Shown here: positions 46,913-58,434 of the stretch, one piece after another
Numbering within the stretch: position 1 is the stretch's first letter
Layout of the letters: every line of letters begins with the position of its first letter
NCBI GenBank assembly: GCA_949316235.1
Contig: OX438743.1
Location: 43,455,440 to 43,519,439, forward strand
DNA length: 64,000 bases
Direction of reading: 5' to 3'
Origin: Oegoconia quadripuncta
Taxonomy: Eukaryota; Arthropoda; Insecta; Lepidoptera; Autostichidae
Program-made: the position numbers and the translations under genes
Notes under the pieces: model-generated
Seen by the model: only the letters and a program-made list of their open reading frames with translations
Database searches by the model: none
Told to the model about the DNA's origin: nothing

Positions 46913-48299
46913 ACTGAAAAGAACCTACGAGCTATGTTATTTGGTCCGTGCTATGAGTAAGAATTTCGGTGAAATGTGCAAGTGGGAGCTATATCATTCA
47001 TTACGCACAATGCGCGATGAGTAACCGCGTGCACGTGCGCTGGGGTTGCGGGTGTAGCTCTCGGCCCATTACGTGGGCAGGTACAGTCGGCGTTGCAGTT
47101 ATTCATCAGGGGGCCAAAATAGCGCTAAGTTTGAGCGATGATACCAAAACCATATTCGTATCTCGCTAAACATTGAACGGAAATTAGTCTAGTTTTTTTA
47201 TAATAGTGGTGGTTAGCTCCGGATGCGGTTCGCGTTTACTTTTACTATGGTAACATCAACGATTTAACCGTTCAGATAAAATTTTTATTTCAGCTAAAAC
47301 ACTCTGTTCGAACGGTAAAACGTTGTAGAATAGCACGATTGGCCCTCATGACTGCTTTACATGTTAAGAAGAGCTGTGGGGCACCGTACTTAGCAGGCTG
47401 ACAGCACAGCCTTACCTTTACCTACCTCTGTATCGAGGCGCGCCGCTTTACGTACTTTTAGCTATTAGATAGCTATGAGATGTTCAGTATCCCACTGAAA
47501 TTAAAATGCATATATACACATGAACACTATAGGGACCTAGGACGGTCCAATATGTTTATTAATATTTTTGTGGTGACACGGGGGTTACAGCGCTCACCGC
47601 TAATTGCATTCACACTGCGTTGGGAATGCCGCGGGGGCTCAATTATGTAGTTTAATTAAATTAGTTGTTGTTACATAAATCATTTAGTTAATGAGTAAAG
47701 TCTTGTAAATAAGGTATGCACGTCGGTCATTCTTATTCATAGTTATATTATATCTCTTGGAAACTATCAATGGGTCGATCTCGAAGGGAGAGGACGGCGG
47801 GTTAGCGTTGTTCACGTCCTAAGTCAACAGGTAACACACGTCTTTACAGCTCATCTTAATGAGCGAAGTGTTAGCCATTTTGGTGCGCTAAGGTGACAAT
47901 AGTTACCAAATTAATTTAGGAGAAATAAATTTAAATATGTAGTTTTAGTTTGTGATTTGTTCGATTTGTGTCACAAGAAAAACTTCGAAAAAATTTAATT
48001 ATCATCACAATAATTTTGTATATATTTACAAAAATTAAAGAAAATAAGTACATATTTAAATAAAAATAATCTCCTAGATCTTGTTGTACCGGGTGAGTGC
48101 CAGGCTAAGTGCGTTTCCTCTAACAAACTGCAAACCCGCGAGAGGTGATGGGACGAATTAGAACGGTAGGGCTCTGATGAGTGAAAGTGTTGCGTAACAG
48201 TGTGGACTTCATCAGTAGTTGGATAATGACGATTACGGCCGATAAAGTTCAATCTTTACGCGTACACTGGAGCCAAGCAAAAGTAAACGATGCGAACGG
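46913..48299. other. Intergenic region
   Basis: No supported gene. The short open frame at 46969-47169 is not preserved by splice sites or a recognisable motif. Confidence 0.55.
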
Positions 48300-48646
48300 T
48301 GTCTTTTCTTTTTTTTTTTATATGAGAGAGCGGCAAACGAGCATGCGGGTCACCTGATGGAAAGTAATCACCGCCGCCCATGGACACCCGCAACACCAAA
48401 AGGGTCACAGATGCGTTGCCGGCCTTTGAGGAAGGTGTAGGCTCGTTTCTTGAAGGTTCCAATGTCGTACTCGTTCGGGAATACCGCTGCCGGAAGTCCG
48501 TTCCACAGGGTGGTCGTACGTGGTAAGAAGTTTCTTGAGAAACGTACAGTGTCTGTCTGTCTGCGTCTGTCGTAGTCCTCCAGGGTTACTATGCAAGCGA
48601 ATTGCGGACGAATTGGTGTGCGCTTTGTATCAATATCCCTTGTCAA
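48300..48646 (-). mobile_element. Jockey-like LINE C-terminus and 3' UTR
   Basis: Minus-strand frame with [20 protein letters not shown] and [20 protein letters not shown], the conserved end of Jockey-type ORF2, then a 3' UTR with the catgcgggtcacctgatgga-type block and poly-A (poly-T on plus). Confidence 0.8.
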
Positions 48647-50584
48647 CCTGTGCTGTGTCTCGGAAAGAGATGAAAATAGAGGGGCGCGCCAGTTTTATAC
48701 ACGGCTCATGGCAGCAGTTCGTGTACTCTTACTAACACAACAGAGTTATTTTTTAAAGATAATAAAGGTCATTCCGAGATATGCTGGCCATCGACCTGAT
48801 AGCATATGTCTGCCGCGCACATGCGCGTACGACAACGTAGCGCCTTCCTATTCTTAATATCCAGAGCATACAAACCTCCAGCGTGAACGTTTTCCTGGCC
48901 AATGGCATACGTACTATATGTGAACATAGGAAAATAAATGACAGCATTCTACGATCCGGGCTCACGTGGCCTTTAAGGCAAATTCTGCCATTATCAGATA
49001 GCAATCCACACAGTTGCTGCTAAGTCTGCATCCAGAAAGCAAGGATTGATCAACACTTGCGATATAAATAAAAATATATAATACAAAGAGCCAAGTTGTG
49101 CTCTTATAGTTATTTATTACCCTTCATCCACTAAGTGTAATCATAATTCTACTTTTGTAATTAGAACGTTTTACATAGTACAAGCTTATAATTTACAACT
49201 TAACCTCTTTAAAATATTGGTTATAGAAGAATATATCAATTTCAGAGAACGGTTTTTGCTCTTCGAGTGGTTAATCAGTAATCACATTCAATTTTAATTT
49301 AAGTGTCTCATAGATCGTGTAAGTAAGAGTTCCTGTAACATCCTCGACCGCATCTCTAGGCGGTTCGCCACACTTACCTTGCTTGTTAATTTGGGACAGG
49401 CACTAGGCATTGTATTAGGTATTTAGTATTAATAAAGGGCTTAACCTTAGGCTCCACTGAAAACCAGCGTTGTGGTCGTTTCTCCTCTCGACTACAACCT
49501 ATGCTGAGATGGGGACTTGATTTGATACCACTTTGCGAAACTAGCTACAGCTTACTTTTATGTTGTATCATTTGTGCCATATTTTATGTTGTATTATGTA
49601 GTACATACAACCCGATCAATTACCTGTAATGTATGTGTGTCGCTAATTGGATCAAAGCTTATTTTTATAAAATAAGTATCTACCTAGCATCGGTGTGGCA
49701 ACTACAACTAAACACACGCGAAACCGGTAATAAAGTTCCTTATCATGAACTTAGTGAAGACGCTGCTCTTCTCGAATACTACGTTGAAACAGTGACTGAC
49801 CTACAATATTAGTCAGTACATTATCCCTTTGGGAAAACGCCTATACGAAGCAGGCAGTTTTATGGGCTCACAATGATGATAATATTCCATGGTACCTCCG
49901 TCAGAAAGTATCGATGATTTTCTTGTTCGATGTTCGATTGTTCGATCCAGTCGGGCTGCAGTCTCACGATAAGATATTTTATATGACTTAGTTCCATTGT
50001 GTAATGTACACAGTTTACGTAGTACAATTTTATTTGTTCACCTGCCCACCGCTGCCATCTCTTATACCAGTATTGCATGAACGCGCTCAGCTTGGAGTCC
50101 CCAACTTATATGAAACCCTGGTGGCAGACTTACACAAGCTGGCAGAAATTAGACTAGCAAGGCAGACATTTAAAAATGTCCTCTACCTTATAAAAATTCA
50201 TATTGTAAACTACATTTTCTTTGTAGTTCTCTTCTATGAGAAATTCGTTTAATATTTAAATTGTACAATGTATTCATTTTTTTTCCCTACAATTGTAAAC
50301 ATTATTTTGAAAAATTGTAAACGAAGTGATATGCGTTTAAATTTTTTTTTAAGAACCCCGGTGGTGAGATGGACTTTTCGGGGGAGTTGTAGTGTATTGA
50401 TAACCTTGTCTTATTTCGGAGTTTCACCGTAGCGTCATGGTTTACTGCAACATAAACGCATATCGCTTAGTCAGCGCCGATACCAATATTATATATAGGC
50501 TTGTTCATAATTAAAGGGCCTTGTTCGTGCAACATCACAATCGACTACGAGTCTTATTTACGGAACCCTCCGTCCTCGACCAAC
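48647..50584. other. Intergenic region
   Basis: AT-rich; no supported gene or firmly recognised repeat. Confidence 0.55.
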
Positions 50585-50705
50585 CACCATATTATCACAT
50601 TACAACCAAATCGAATAACTAAACATGTACCCAACTGGAAATAGAACCCGCGACCTCTGTTTTCTGAACCCTATCTTGTTCACATATTATAGCCACGACG
50701 GCGGT
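50585..50705 (-). repeat. SINE S1 head, degraded
   Basis: Minus-strand head block, recognisable from catgtacccaactggaaata and gaacccgcgacctctgtttt. Confidence 0.5.
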
Positions 50706-51284
50706 TGCCTTGGTTCATAACTTTGCTTAAAATAAGCATAATTTAATATCAATTTCTGATGGAAGTTTTGAAGTACGGAATAGAGAACTCCATGGTGGCT
50801 GTTTTCAAAACTTACCTACTTTAAAGTGTCGCTTCGCTGCCGCGATCGAAGAGTATCGTGGTCACATCGAGAATTGGTATATCGGAGAGTCATCCTTTGT
50901 GTTGAAGACTAACCTGAATCTGGTGGTTTCTTGTAATTACGCCCACAGCTTATGCTCCCTTCTTGAACACTAGAGCAAATCTATTTGAGAATCGATCCTG
51001 AATTATCGGCGAGACACCAACGTGGTCCCAAAATCCTAAACAATCATGTCCACCATATTAAGATACCTTTTGTATATATTATGAGTTCCATAAAGTTGTT
51101 ATTATAGGGCCGAAGCTTAGTCGGTTATTACGGGCTAGCGTGCGGTGTGGGCGCCAACACGGGGCCGGAGTGTCGGGGGACAAACGAGGGACAACAGTAA
51201 GTGACATCCACTCTTACTTCACCCTGGTACAGTCGGCTCCGAAGTTATCTTTGGTGTCATTTGGTATAAAAAATTATTTAGTTA

Positions 51285-51553
51285 CATAAAAGTGTTATAT
51301 TTCCACTCTGCTATATTAATTTACAAACTGGGCCCCAGAGTGTGTCTTAGGAATAAATTTAAAGAAATTAATATATTAACATTAGTAAGGAAAAATATAG
51401 AATCGTTTAAGAAAAATAGTGATATACATAATGTTAATACCAGATATAAAAATAAACTTGCTGTTCATGTCAGCCGTTTACACAAAGTCACTAAGTCATT
51501 TAAGGGGCAATGTATACGCTTTTATAATAAGGTTCCAGTGGACATTCAAAATT
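51285..51553 (+). mobile_element. LINE-A, left half (interrupted)
   Basis: Encodes YKLGPRVCLRNKFKEINILT, RYKNKLAVHVSRLHKVTKSF and RFYNKVPVDIQNF; continues at 52541 after the LINE-B insertion. Confidence 0.85.
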
Positions 51554-52540
51554 TTTACAATTTTTCATTTACAAAATTCATTTGTTAAATTTGTACTGCC
51601 TAATGTCAGGGAGGTGCCCACAAATATAATGATAAAAAATGTCACTCTAGACCTTGTTGAGTCCACTGTATTTTTGGGCATTACTTTGGACGCCAAATTA
51701 CAATGGGGTCCTCATATCCATAAATTGGCGAAGAAGCTCAGCTCTGCAGCGTATGCAGTCAAAAAAATTAGACAAATATCGGACGTAAATACTGCTAGAT
51801 TAGTATATTTTAGTTATTTCCATAGCCTGATGTCTTACGGTATCTTGCTGTGGGGAAAAGCCGCGGATATAAATACAATCTTTGTTTTACAAAAACGAGC
51901 CGTTCGCGCAATTTATCAATTGAGACCTGCAGTGTCACTTAGAGATAGATTTAAAGAGTATAATATTCTAACCTTTTCGTCACAGTACATCTTTGAAAAT
52001 CTAATATATGTAAAAAAAAATATAACATCATTTAGGAAAAATAGTGATAAACATGATGTCAATACAAGAAATAAAGATAAACTTGCAGGTCACATAAGTC
52101 GCCTCCACAAAGTCAGTAATTCATTCAAAGGGTTATGTATACGCTTTTTCAATAAAGTTCCTGTTGATATACAAAATCTTCCTTTCAATAAATTCAAAGA
52201 TACTATAAAACAGAAACTTATTAAGAAAGCATATTATAAAATATCAGATTATTTAGAAGATAAACAATCATGGACATAACCAGCCCGTTCGCATAACCAG
52301 GCTATTTCACAATTAATAATCAAATATTATAACATAAAATAATAATTAATAATTTTGTAATATAAAAACCTTTTTTTAAAAGAGCGACCTCTCGAGTTTC
52401 TTGCTTGTTCTTCTCAGGGGAAAATTGCCTTTTGAACAAGCAGTAGCTTTAAAAATGTAAAATCTGACTATTTTAAGTGTACCCTGTGTACCTACAAAAT
52501 AAAGCATTTTTTGATTTTGATTTTTGATTTTGATTTTACC
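51554..52540 (+). mobile_element. LINE-B inserted into LINE-A
   Basis: 5'-truncated Jockey/CR1-like element. The open frame to 52279 contains FLGITLDAKLQWGPHIHKLA, YFSYFHSLMSYGILLWGKAA and YYKISDYLEDKQSWT with stop. The 3' UTR ends in gattttgatttttgatttt. The catalytic RT core is absent, so it is not autonomous. Confidence 0.88.
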
Positions 52541-52860
52541 TTTAAATAAATTCAAAACCATCATAAAACATACATTATTTACCAAAGGCTATTATAAAAT
52601 TTCTGACTATCTGGATGATAAACAAGCATGGACATAGACCGCTCGGCGATATTCAGTCTAATTATACAATATAATATAATTGTAACCCACACTTATTTAA
52701 AAGAGCAACCCTTGAGTTTCTTGCTCGTTCTTCTCTGGGGAATCTGCTTTGCGAATGAGCAATAATGTCAATAATTTTAATATTAAGATAAAAAATGTGA
52801 CGTTTTCAAGTGATAATCTTTATCCTACGAAATAAATATTTTTTGACTTTGACTTTAATT
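52541..52860 (+). mobile_element. LINE-A, right half
   Basis: Resumes the LINE-A frame at tacctttaaataaattc, reads YYKISDYLDDKQAWT with stop, and has the same 3' UTR as 38330-38565, ending in tttttgactttgacttt. Confidence 0.85.
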
Positions 52861-52989
52861 AGGAAATATAGCGAGCGATCGCAAATTGAGGGGACAGATA
52901 CAAGTTTAATGTATTTTGTATACAAACATATATTTATAAGAGACTGTGGTAACTTTTTCATGACAACATGAGTTTGTAGGAATTTTCGG

Positions 52990-53095
52990 GCGTACGATTC
53001 GATCTCGTAGTGAAACGTCGAGCATCGCCCTCTCCATAGCTCGTAGCGTGACCCACGAGTTAGGCTTCAACTATCCAATCCGCCCACTTGCAATG
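52990..53095 (+). repeat. Dispersed repeat, pair member 1
   Basis: gatctcgtagtgaaacgtcg and tcgccctctccatagctcgt recur inverted at 59895-59985. Confidence 0.5.
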
Positions 53096-54064
53096 GTTTA
53101 CACATCAAAATTCAACGATTGGCGTAGATGGCAATGATGTTCATTACCGTTGAAGTGAGATATTTAGGTCCCTGTACTTTTTGAATTTCCCCCAGCTTTG
53201 AATCCTTTTCTTGGCCTTTTGACCAGGAAGATTACCATCAATTGTAATTATACTGTGTCAATAACGGGTACTTGATTTAGACCAGACAACGTTATTGTTA
53301 TTGAGAAGGTGAGAGAAGTTGTTGTTTAGAGAGTTTTCGAGCCCGGGTCGTGTGTCATCAACAGCCCATCAACCAAGACATAGATCTCTCCCAAGACGAG
53401 CCACAGAGTAAGATCCAATTACATCGCGTTCTGCGGCCTTGGATCAATCTAGCTACGCTGGCTACGAACACGGTCTCCTCCACAGAATTCGCTTACTCCA
53501 TTGATTATTTGTTCTTCATCTACTGACACTTCTAGCTACCTGTTAATCTTTCAGAGCAATGTCTTGGGTTTGACGGATCACCTCGTTCTGGATCCCGACT
53601 CTCTGAGTATAGTTCTATATTAAGCAGTTTTAGGCTTCTGGAATGGTCGTATGGGCAAGCGTATATGCTTCAGTCCCCTAAGTCATTACAGGTGAACGAT
53701 TGACTGAACACCCGCCGGAGTTGCACTAGCTGAATTATTATAATATATATAAATACAACTACCAAGTAAATTCTTCCTACAATTTTTCTAGGACCACAGA
53801 CACAACAGTATAAATAAAAGGAAAGAAAATAACAACACGTTCAAATAAAATAATTAATAAGTTTTAGATGGTAGGGGGTGGGGACACGTTAACTCTAACA
53901 AATGTCACCACTTCTTTAATATTTCGTAAACGGAACCGTATCGAATAACTTTGTATCCGTCATAACTATGTTAATCCATGGCAAGTTCAGCTTCAAGAAA
54001 GTTACTGTATCGTGAAATGCCTGTGACATACAGACATACGTATAGATATATGGATACCGTCGTC
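53096..54064. other. Intergenic region
   Basis: Mixed composition. Part of 53340-53700 may be degraded retroelement, but no motif is firm. Confidence 0.45.
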
Positions 54065-54120
54065 AATCATAACAGCCATATGACGTCCACTGCTGTATAT
54101 AGGCCTACCCCATAGAATGC
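54065..54120 (-). mobile_element. RTE 3' end fragment
   Basis: gacgtccactgctgtatata and ggcctaccccat, a diverged RTE C-terminal block on the minus strand. Confidence 0.5.
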
Positions 54121-54153
54121 CAGAGTGACATGAATGGATATGGCAATACTATA

Positions 54154-54981
54154 TATACAGTGTGGAAAGATAAGTAGGGCCCTGGAGGGAAACTACCTTA
54201 AATCCTTAAGCTGGCTCATTTTACTTAAAGAAGACATTCCTTTATTTTTAAAAAGAAAGAAAACTGCATTTAAAAATTTTCTAAAACTCGCTTGCCACGC
54301 CCGGGACTCGAACCAACTAAAATTAAAAAAAAAAACAAACACTCCCTATTTTATTATGCTAATCGATAGTGTAATTCAGGATAAAATTTCTCTAACAAAC
54401 ATTTGGTAATAAAAATAAAAATGATCGTTAAATCTAATATTAACTTTATTTTACTATCAATTTGTTACACTTAAATTATTTAACTGACAAATTGTTCGAA
54501 ATGAGCCCCTTCGTTCTGGCTACACATTAATTAGTCGCGTTGAAATTCATTTCTTGTAGCATTCAGCAAAGTGTTGTGGTCTATGCCCTTAATAACATTT
54601 TCTGATAAATCAGCAAGCGTGTACTTCATACGAAGTCTTTGAATGTTGGAGAGATATGAGAACTGTTACGTGTCTTTTACTTGTTGAAAGTGAACAGTAA
54701 GTACTAAATGTTCACTTTCCAGAGTAAGACCAAATGTTTGTTAGAGAAATTTTATCCTGAATAATAATACTATCGATTAGTATAATAAAATAGGGAGTGT
54801 TTGTTTTTTTAATTTTAGTTGGTTCAAGTCCCGGGCGAGGCAAGCGAGTTTTAGAAAATCTTTGAATGCAGATTTGTTTCTTTTTGAAAATAAAGGAATG
54901 TCTTCTTTAACTATAATGAGCCAGCTTAAGGATTTAAGGTAGTTCCCCTCCAGGGCCCGACTTATATTTCCACACTGTATA
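54154..54981. mobile_element. 828-bp foldback transposon with ~250-bp TIRs
   Basis: Termini tatacagtgtggaaa and its inverse; arms 54154-54412 and about 54730-54981 pair along most of their length. The interior minus strand (about 54600-54485) reads LNATRNEFQR and, after a stop, NEGAHFEQFV, like the C-terminus of Tc1/mariner-type transposases. The 13-bp direct repeat tggcRatactata flanks both ends (54141-54153, 54982-54994). Non-autonomous. Confidence 0.8.
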
Positions 54982-54994
54982 TGGCGATACTATA

Positions 54995-56479
54995 AATATG
55001 GGTTCCGTTTTTTGGTTTTCCCTTACGGTTCACCTCACGAAATATAAATGTACACGTGACAAGGGGTAGGCCTATCGCTCGCCGTTAAAACGTGCTAATC
55101 TGTAGATGATTTTTAGTGGTAAGTCCCTTGCCTTTTACAACACCCACGGGAAGAGACGTGAAGGGAGAGGAAGTTAGTTCTATTATTTTGCGGAAACGAC
55201 AGAGCAATTTATATATATTGTATGTGGGGTGCACAAACGTACACACCCGCTACACACACGTCATTTCATTTCACAAAATACTAAATTTTAAGTGGCTAAT
55301 TAACTAAACCTTGTACTAATAGCTATAATATTGCAAATTATTGCACATTTGGCAGAAACATTGTTTCCAATAAGAGGGGAAGTGATTGTGCGAGTACCTA
55401 CACGAGACTCGTGCAGAGTAAACAATACTTTCTTCATAATTGATGCCAAAGTTGTTATGAGACAAACAAACCAGCACAAATATTGAAGCAAACAATATAA
55501 AAGACGGTTAACTTAGGGAAATTATAATTAGATATAAATTGTAGCCGTTTGTTTATGATATAGAAGAAGAACAAGAGGAACTATCTCTTCTGATGAATAC
55601 CAAGCTTCAACTAACAGTAACGTGGTCACAGATTGCGGAACATTGGAGTCACGTACGTTGAAGCGACACCAATTGCTGGTAAACTGGTAGAGACTGAGTG
55701 TGTCTATAAAAAAAGCATTTATCTATGATTCAGGGAGGGCAAATAAAGTGTACTATCTATTCCTATTTTTAAACCAGTATGTTATGCACTTTTTGATGTA
55801 AATTGTTATGTATATACTAGGTTATTGTTATTTTACGTTGTCTTTAAAAGAATTCAAAAGAAAGAAGAAGAAGAAATGCTAAACATTCTAATTCGAAGTT
55901 CATAAAGATCAGGAGCTCAAAAGTCAGTTAATAATTTTAGTGTAGTACTCTATTAGTGTTATAGATTAGGGTATAATGTACAGAGGACAATAGCTTATCT
56001 TAGAGCACACTTGCCAACCCTATTAGTGTCGCTCCACTAAAGACTGTCGTTAACCGCTACCGTACTATACGAACCCGTCGTGCATTAAAAAAAAAAATTC
56101 GTATACTCAACCATGCACTCCCTGCACGCACAGATCTCCAAACCATTAGACTGCGCACTCACATATATCTCTATGTAACGGAGCTGTCTTCTATAACCAT
56201 CAGTTCCGATTGAAGCAGATCGTTGACGTGCGGTGCAGAGAAAGCAGACTCCTGAGGTACACCGGTAATTGGTCAATACGTCACACGAGCAGCTATTACT
56301 ACTACTCGGATTGAATGGTCACTCAGAAAGTCAGACTACTCAAATATACAGTCCGGGAAGCCAATAGTACCAATAGTAGCTGTGCAGCATACAGGCTCGT
56401 ACTGATTAGAACCTATCATTTTTTTGAAGCACTCGTGGCGAAGTCTCATGACCACTAGTGGCATTTTAATACACGTGTT
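54995..56479. other. Intergenic region
   Basis: No supported gene or firmly recognised repeat. Confidence 0.5.
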
Positions 56480-56670
56480 TCCGTGCTTCGGAAGGCACGG
56501 TCCCGGTAGTTTGAATGCAGTCGTTAAGCCAATGCGGTGGCCTAATGGGGCTTAATAACACTGCCAAGTGCCACTAAGCTGACACAAAGATTATGGCAAA
56601 TACCCTCTCTCAGTGAGAGGAGGTTCTGCCCCACCCAACCCTGGGGGTGTGTAAGACTGTTGATGATGGT
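56480..56670 (+). mobile_element. Probable LINE 3' region
   Basis: gtgcttcggaaggcacggtc and aggttctgccccacccaacc, sequence types common in 3' ends of lepidopteran LINEs. Weak. Confidence 0.4.
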
Positions 56671-56679
56671 TTTTTTATG

Positions 56680-56765
56680 TTTGATATGCTTTTGACCACA
56701 ATCTCATCTGATGGAAAGTGACGTGTGTGGTCGAAGATGAAGCACTTCAATCTCTGTGATTTACA
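56680..56765 (-). mobile_element. LINE 3' end fragment
   Basis: ttgaccacaatctcatctga and cgaagatgaagcact; inverse of the tails at 57085-57195 and 61165-61300. Confidence 0.6.
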
Positions 56766-57084
56766 CCCACGGACTAGAGTATAGATTATTCTAATATTTA
56801 TGGATTACGTTTAGTTCTTAGGTACTTTACAGTTCGGATTTGAAACAACTTCTTCTGTTTAATTTAAAATTAGGTACTACCTGTAAACATTCGAAAAGTA
56901 TTCTTAAGAAATTTGTTGACAAGTACGACTCTGTATGGTTTCCGAACGTAACGCTATCAATTGGGCAAATATTTTCCTGTCCAAAATTATAATATTGCCG
57001 CAAAATATGGTCACCACAGGCGCAGTCACAATGTAGGTACCAGAATGTTACTTATTATGGACAGAATAAAATACTTGCACATTG

Positions 57085-57195
57085 TTGAAACTATCCTGAA
57101 TCCTACAACCTTGGGATCTTCAAGAGCAGGGTGAATAGGCATCTACTGAGATCGCGTGCTTCATCTTCGGCCACATCGTCACTCTAGGTAAGTTA
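57085..57195 (+). mobile_element. LINE 3' end fragment
   Basis: cctacaaccttgggatcttc, gaataggcatctactgagat and cttcatcttcggccacatcg, as at 61165-61300. Confidence 0.65.
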
Positions 57196-57929
57196 CATGT
57201 GCAATTTATTTTAATGAATACTATCTAAGTTTAAGATTAGTTGGGATGTAGGAAAAATAGGGAGCAACAAAAGACACGATAGAAAGGATCTTTATATTAT
57301 CGGCTTTAAATATTATAATTATTACAAATGATGTATCTATGTCATATTACATAGTAGGTTGGTGACGTCATTGTGATTAATATAAATATGCTTGGATCAA
57401 AATATAAAGTTTAGAAAACCCTATTGAAATAGCCAACCGCACTTGTCCGTTTGCTGCATCGTTACCTACGCATGCTTACCAAGTAGCTCAAAAAATCATA
57501 ACTGATCCAGTCTGATATGTTTTATATAAATTGACTAGAAATACAGATATTTTAAGTACATTTATTTTAGATAAATAATTACACATTTTTATCACCAAAA
57601 GGTGGTGTAGTCAAAGAGCTTATCCTTATATCAGGCATACATTTACATAGCTAAATAAATAACTATAATTTAATAAATAACTTAGCAACTCAGGTGAGAA
57701 GAGTTTGCTGAAGTATATACAATAGTGTATAAAAATTTGCGCACAAACTTGTCTCTAATTCAGTTAAATATTTGAGGGCAGTGACGTCGCTATTATATGC
57801 GTTCATTATGGCTCTAAACGTTTGAAACCTAAAACAGCGTATTTAAAAATTTCATATCAGTCATTATTTACAAATATTGTCTGTTACTTTTTACACGAAT
57901 GGAATTAAAAATATATAGTTCATTAACAA

Positions 57930-58352
57930 TTTATTTTTTTAATAAAATTCCGGAGAATGTAATGTCGATACTCAATTACGTCACACAAGGAAGTCCGCAA
58001 TTTTTTAAACACCTGTATAATAGACCAACCAAAATTAGACCACGATGTTCAACTTCAATCTCGATGCCTAGTAGTACGAAGTAATAAGACGGACGACTAA
58101 ACGGTATCGTATAAAAACGCTGCAGAGAGATTAAACCACGAAGTGGGTGCGAGGGAAGGCACATTGTTCCCTCATGTTTCGCTCGCAGGAGGCATCATTG
58201 TAGCAACGTGACGTCACGCGCTTTGAAATTATGGTCGAATTTCTTTGCGTCCTTAAACGTAATCGAACGTTTTAACACGATCATGATATTCCTTGGGGCA
58301 GAGGTGCGGCCTGAGATGTCTATGCGATGAGCGCCGCCGCCAGACAGGCCGT
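57930..58352 (-). other. Candidate 3' UTR of the unrecognised gene
   Basis: Extends from the TAG to AATAAA on the minus strand (57935-57930). Contains no further supported ORF. Confidence 0.4.
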
Positions 58353-58434
58353 CTATCGACCGAGACCGGTCCACAGCAGCTCAGGGTTGTATTGGTTGGC
58401 TCTAGGGTGTTGAGCATTTCCCTCCACGAACGAT
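58353..58434 (-). CDS. Unrecognised gene, terminal exon C
   Basis: One base plus 26 codons and TAG: SFVEGNAQHPRANQYNPELL then WTGLGR. Acceptor acaaccgcag. Confidence 0.6.

Noticed and set aside
51110..51225. GC-rich island with a GTAAGTG-like donor on the plus strand
   Set aside because: No partner exon, no start and no family similarity; may be a repeat.
54134..54409. 91-codon plus-strand ORF
   Set aside because: Falls within a terminal inverted repeat of the foldback transposon; no transposase motif in this frame.
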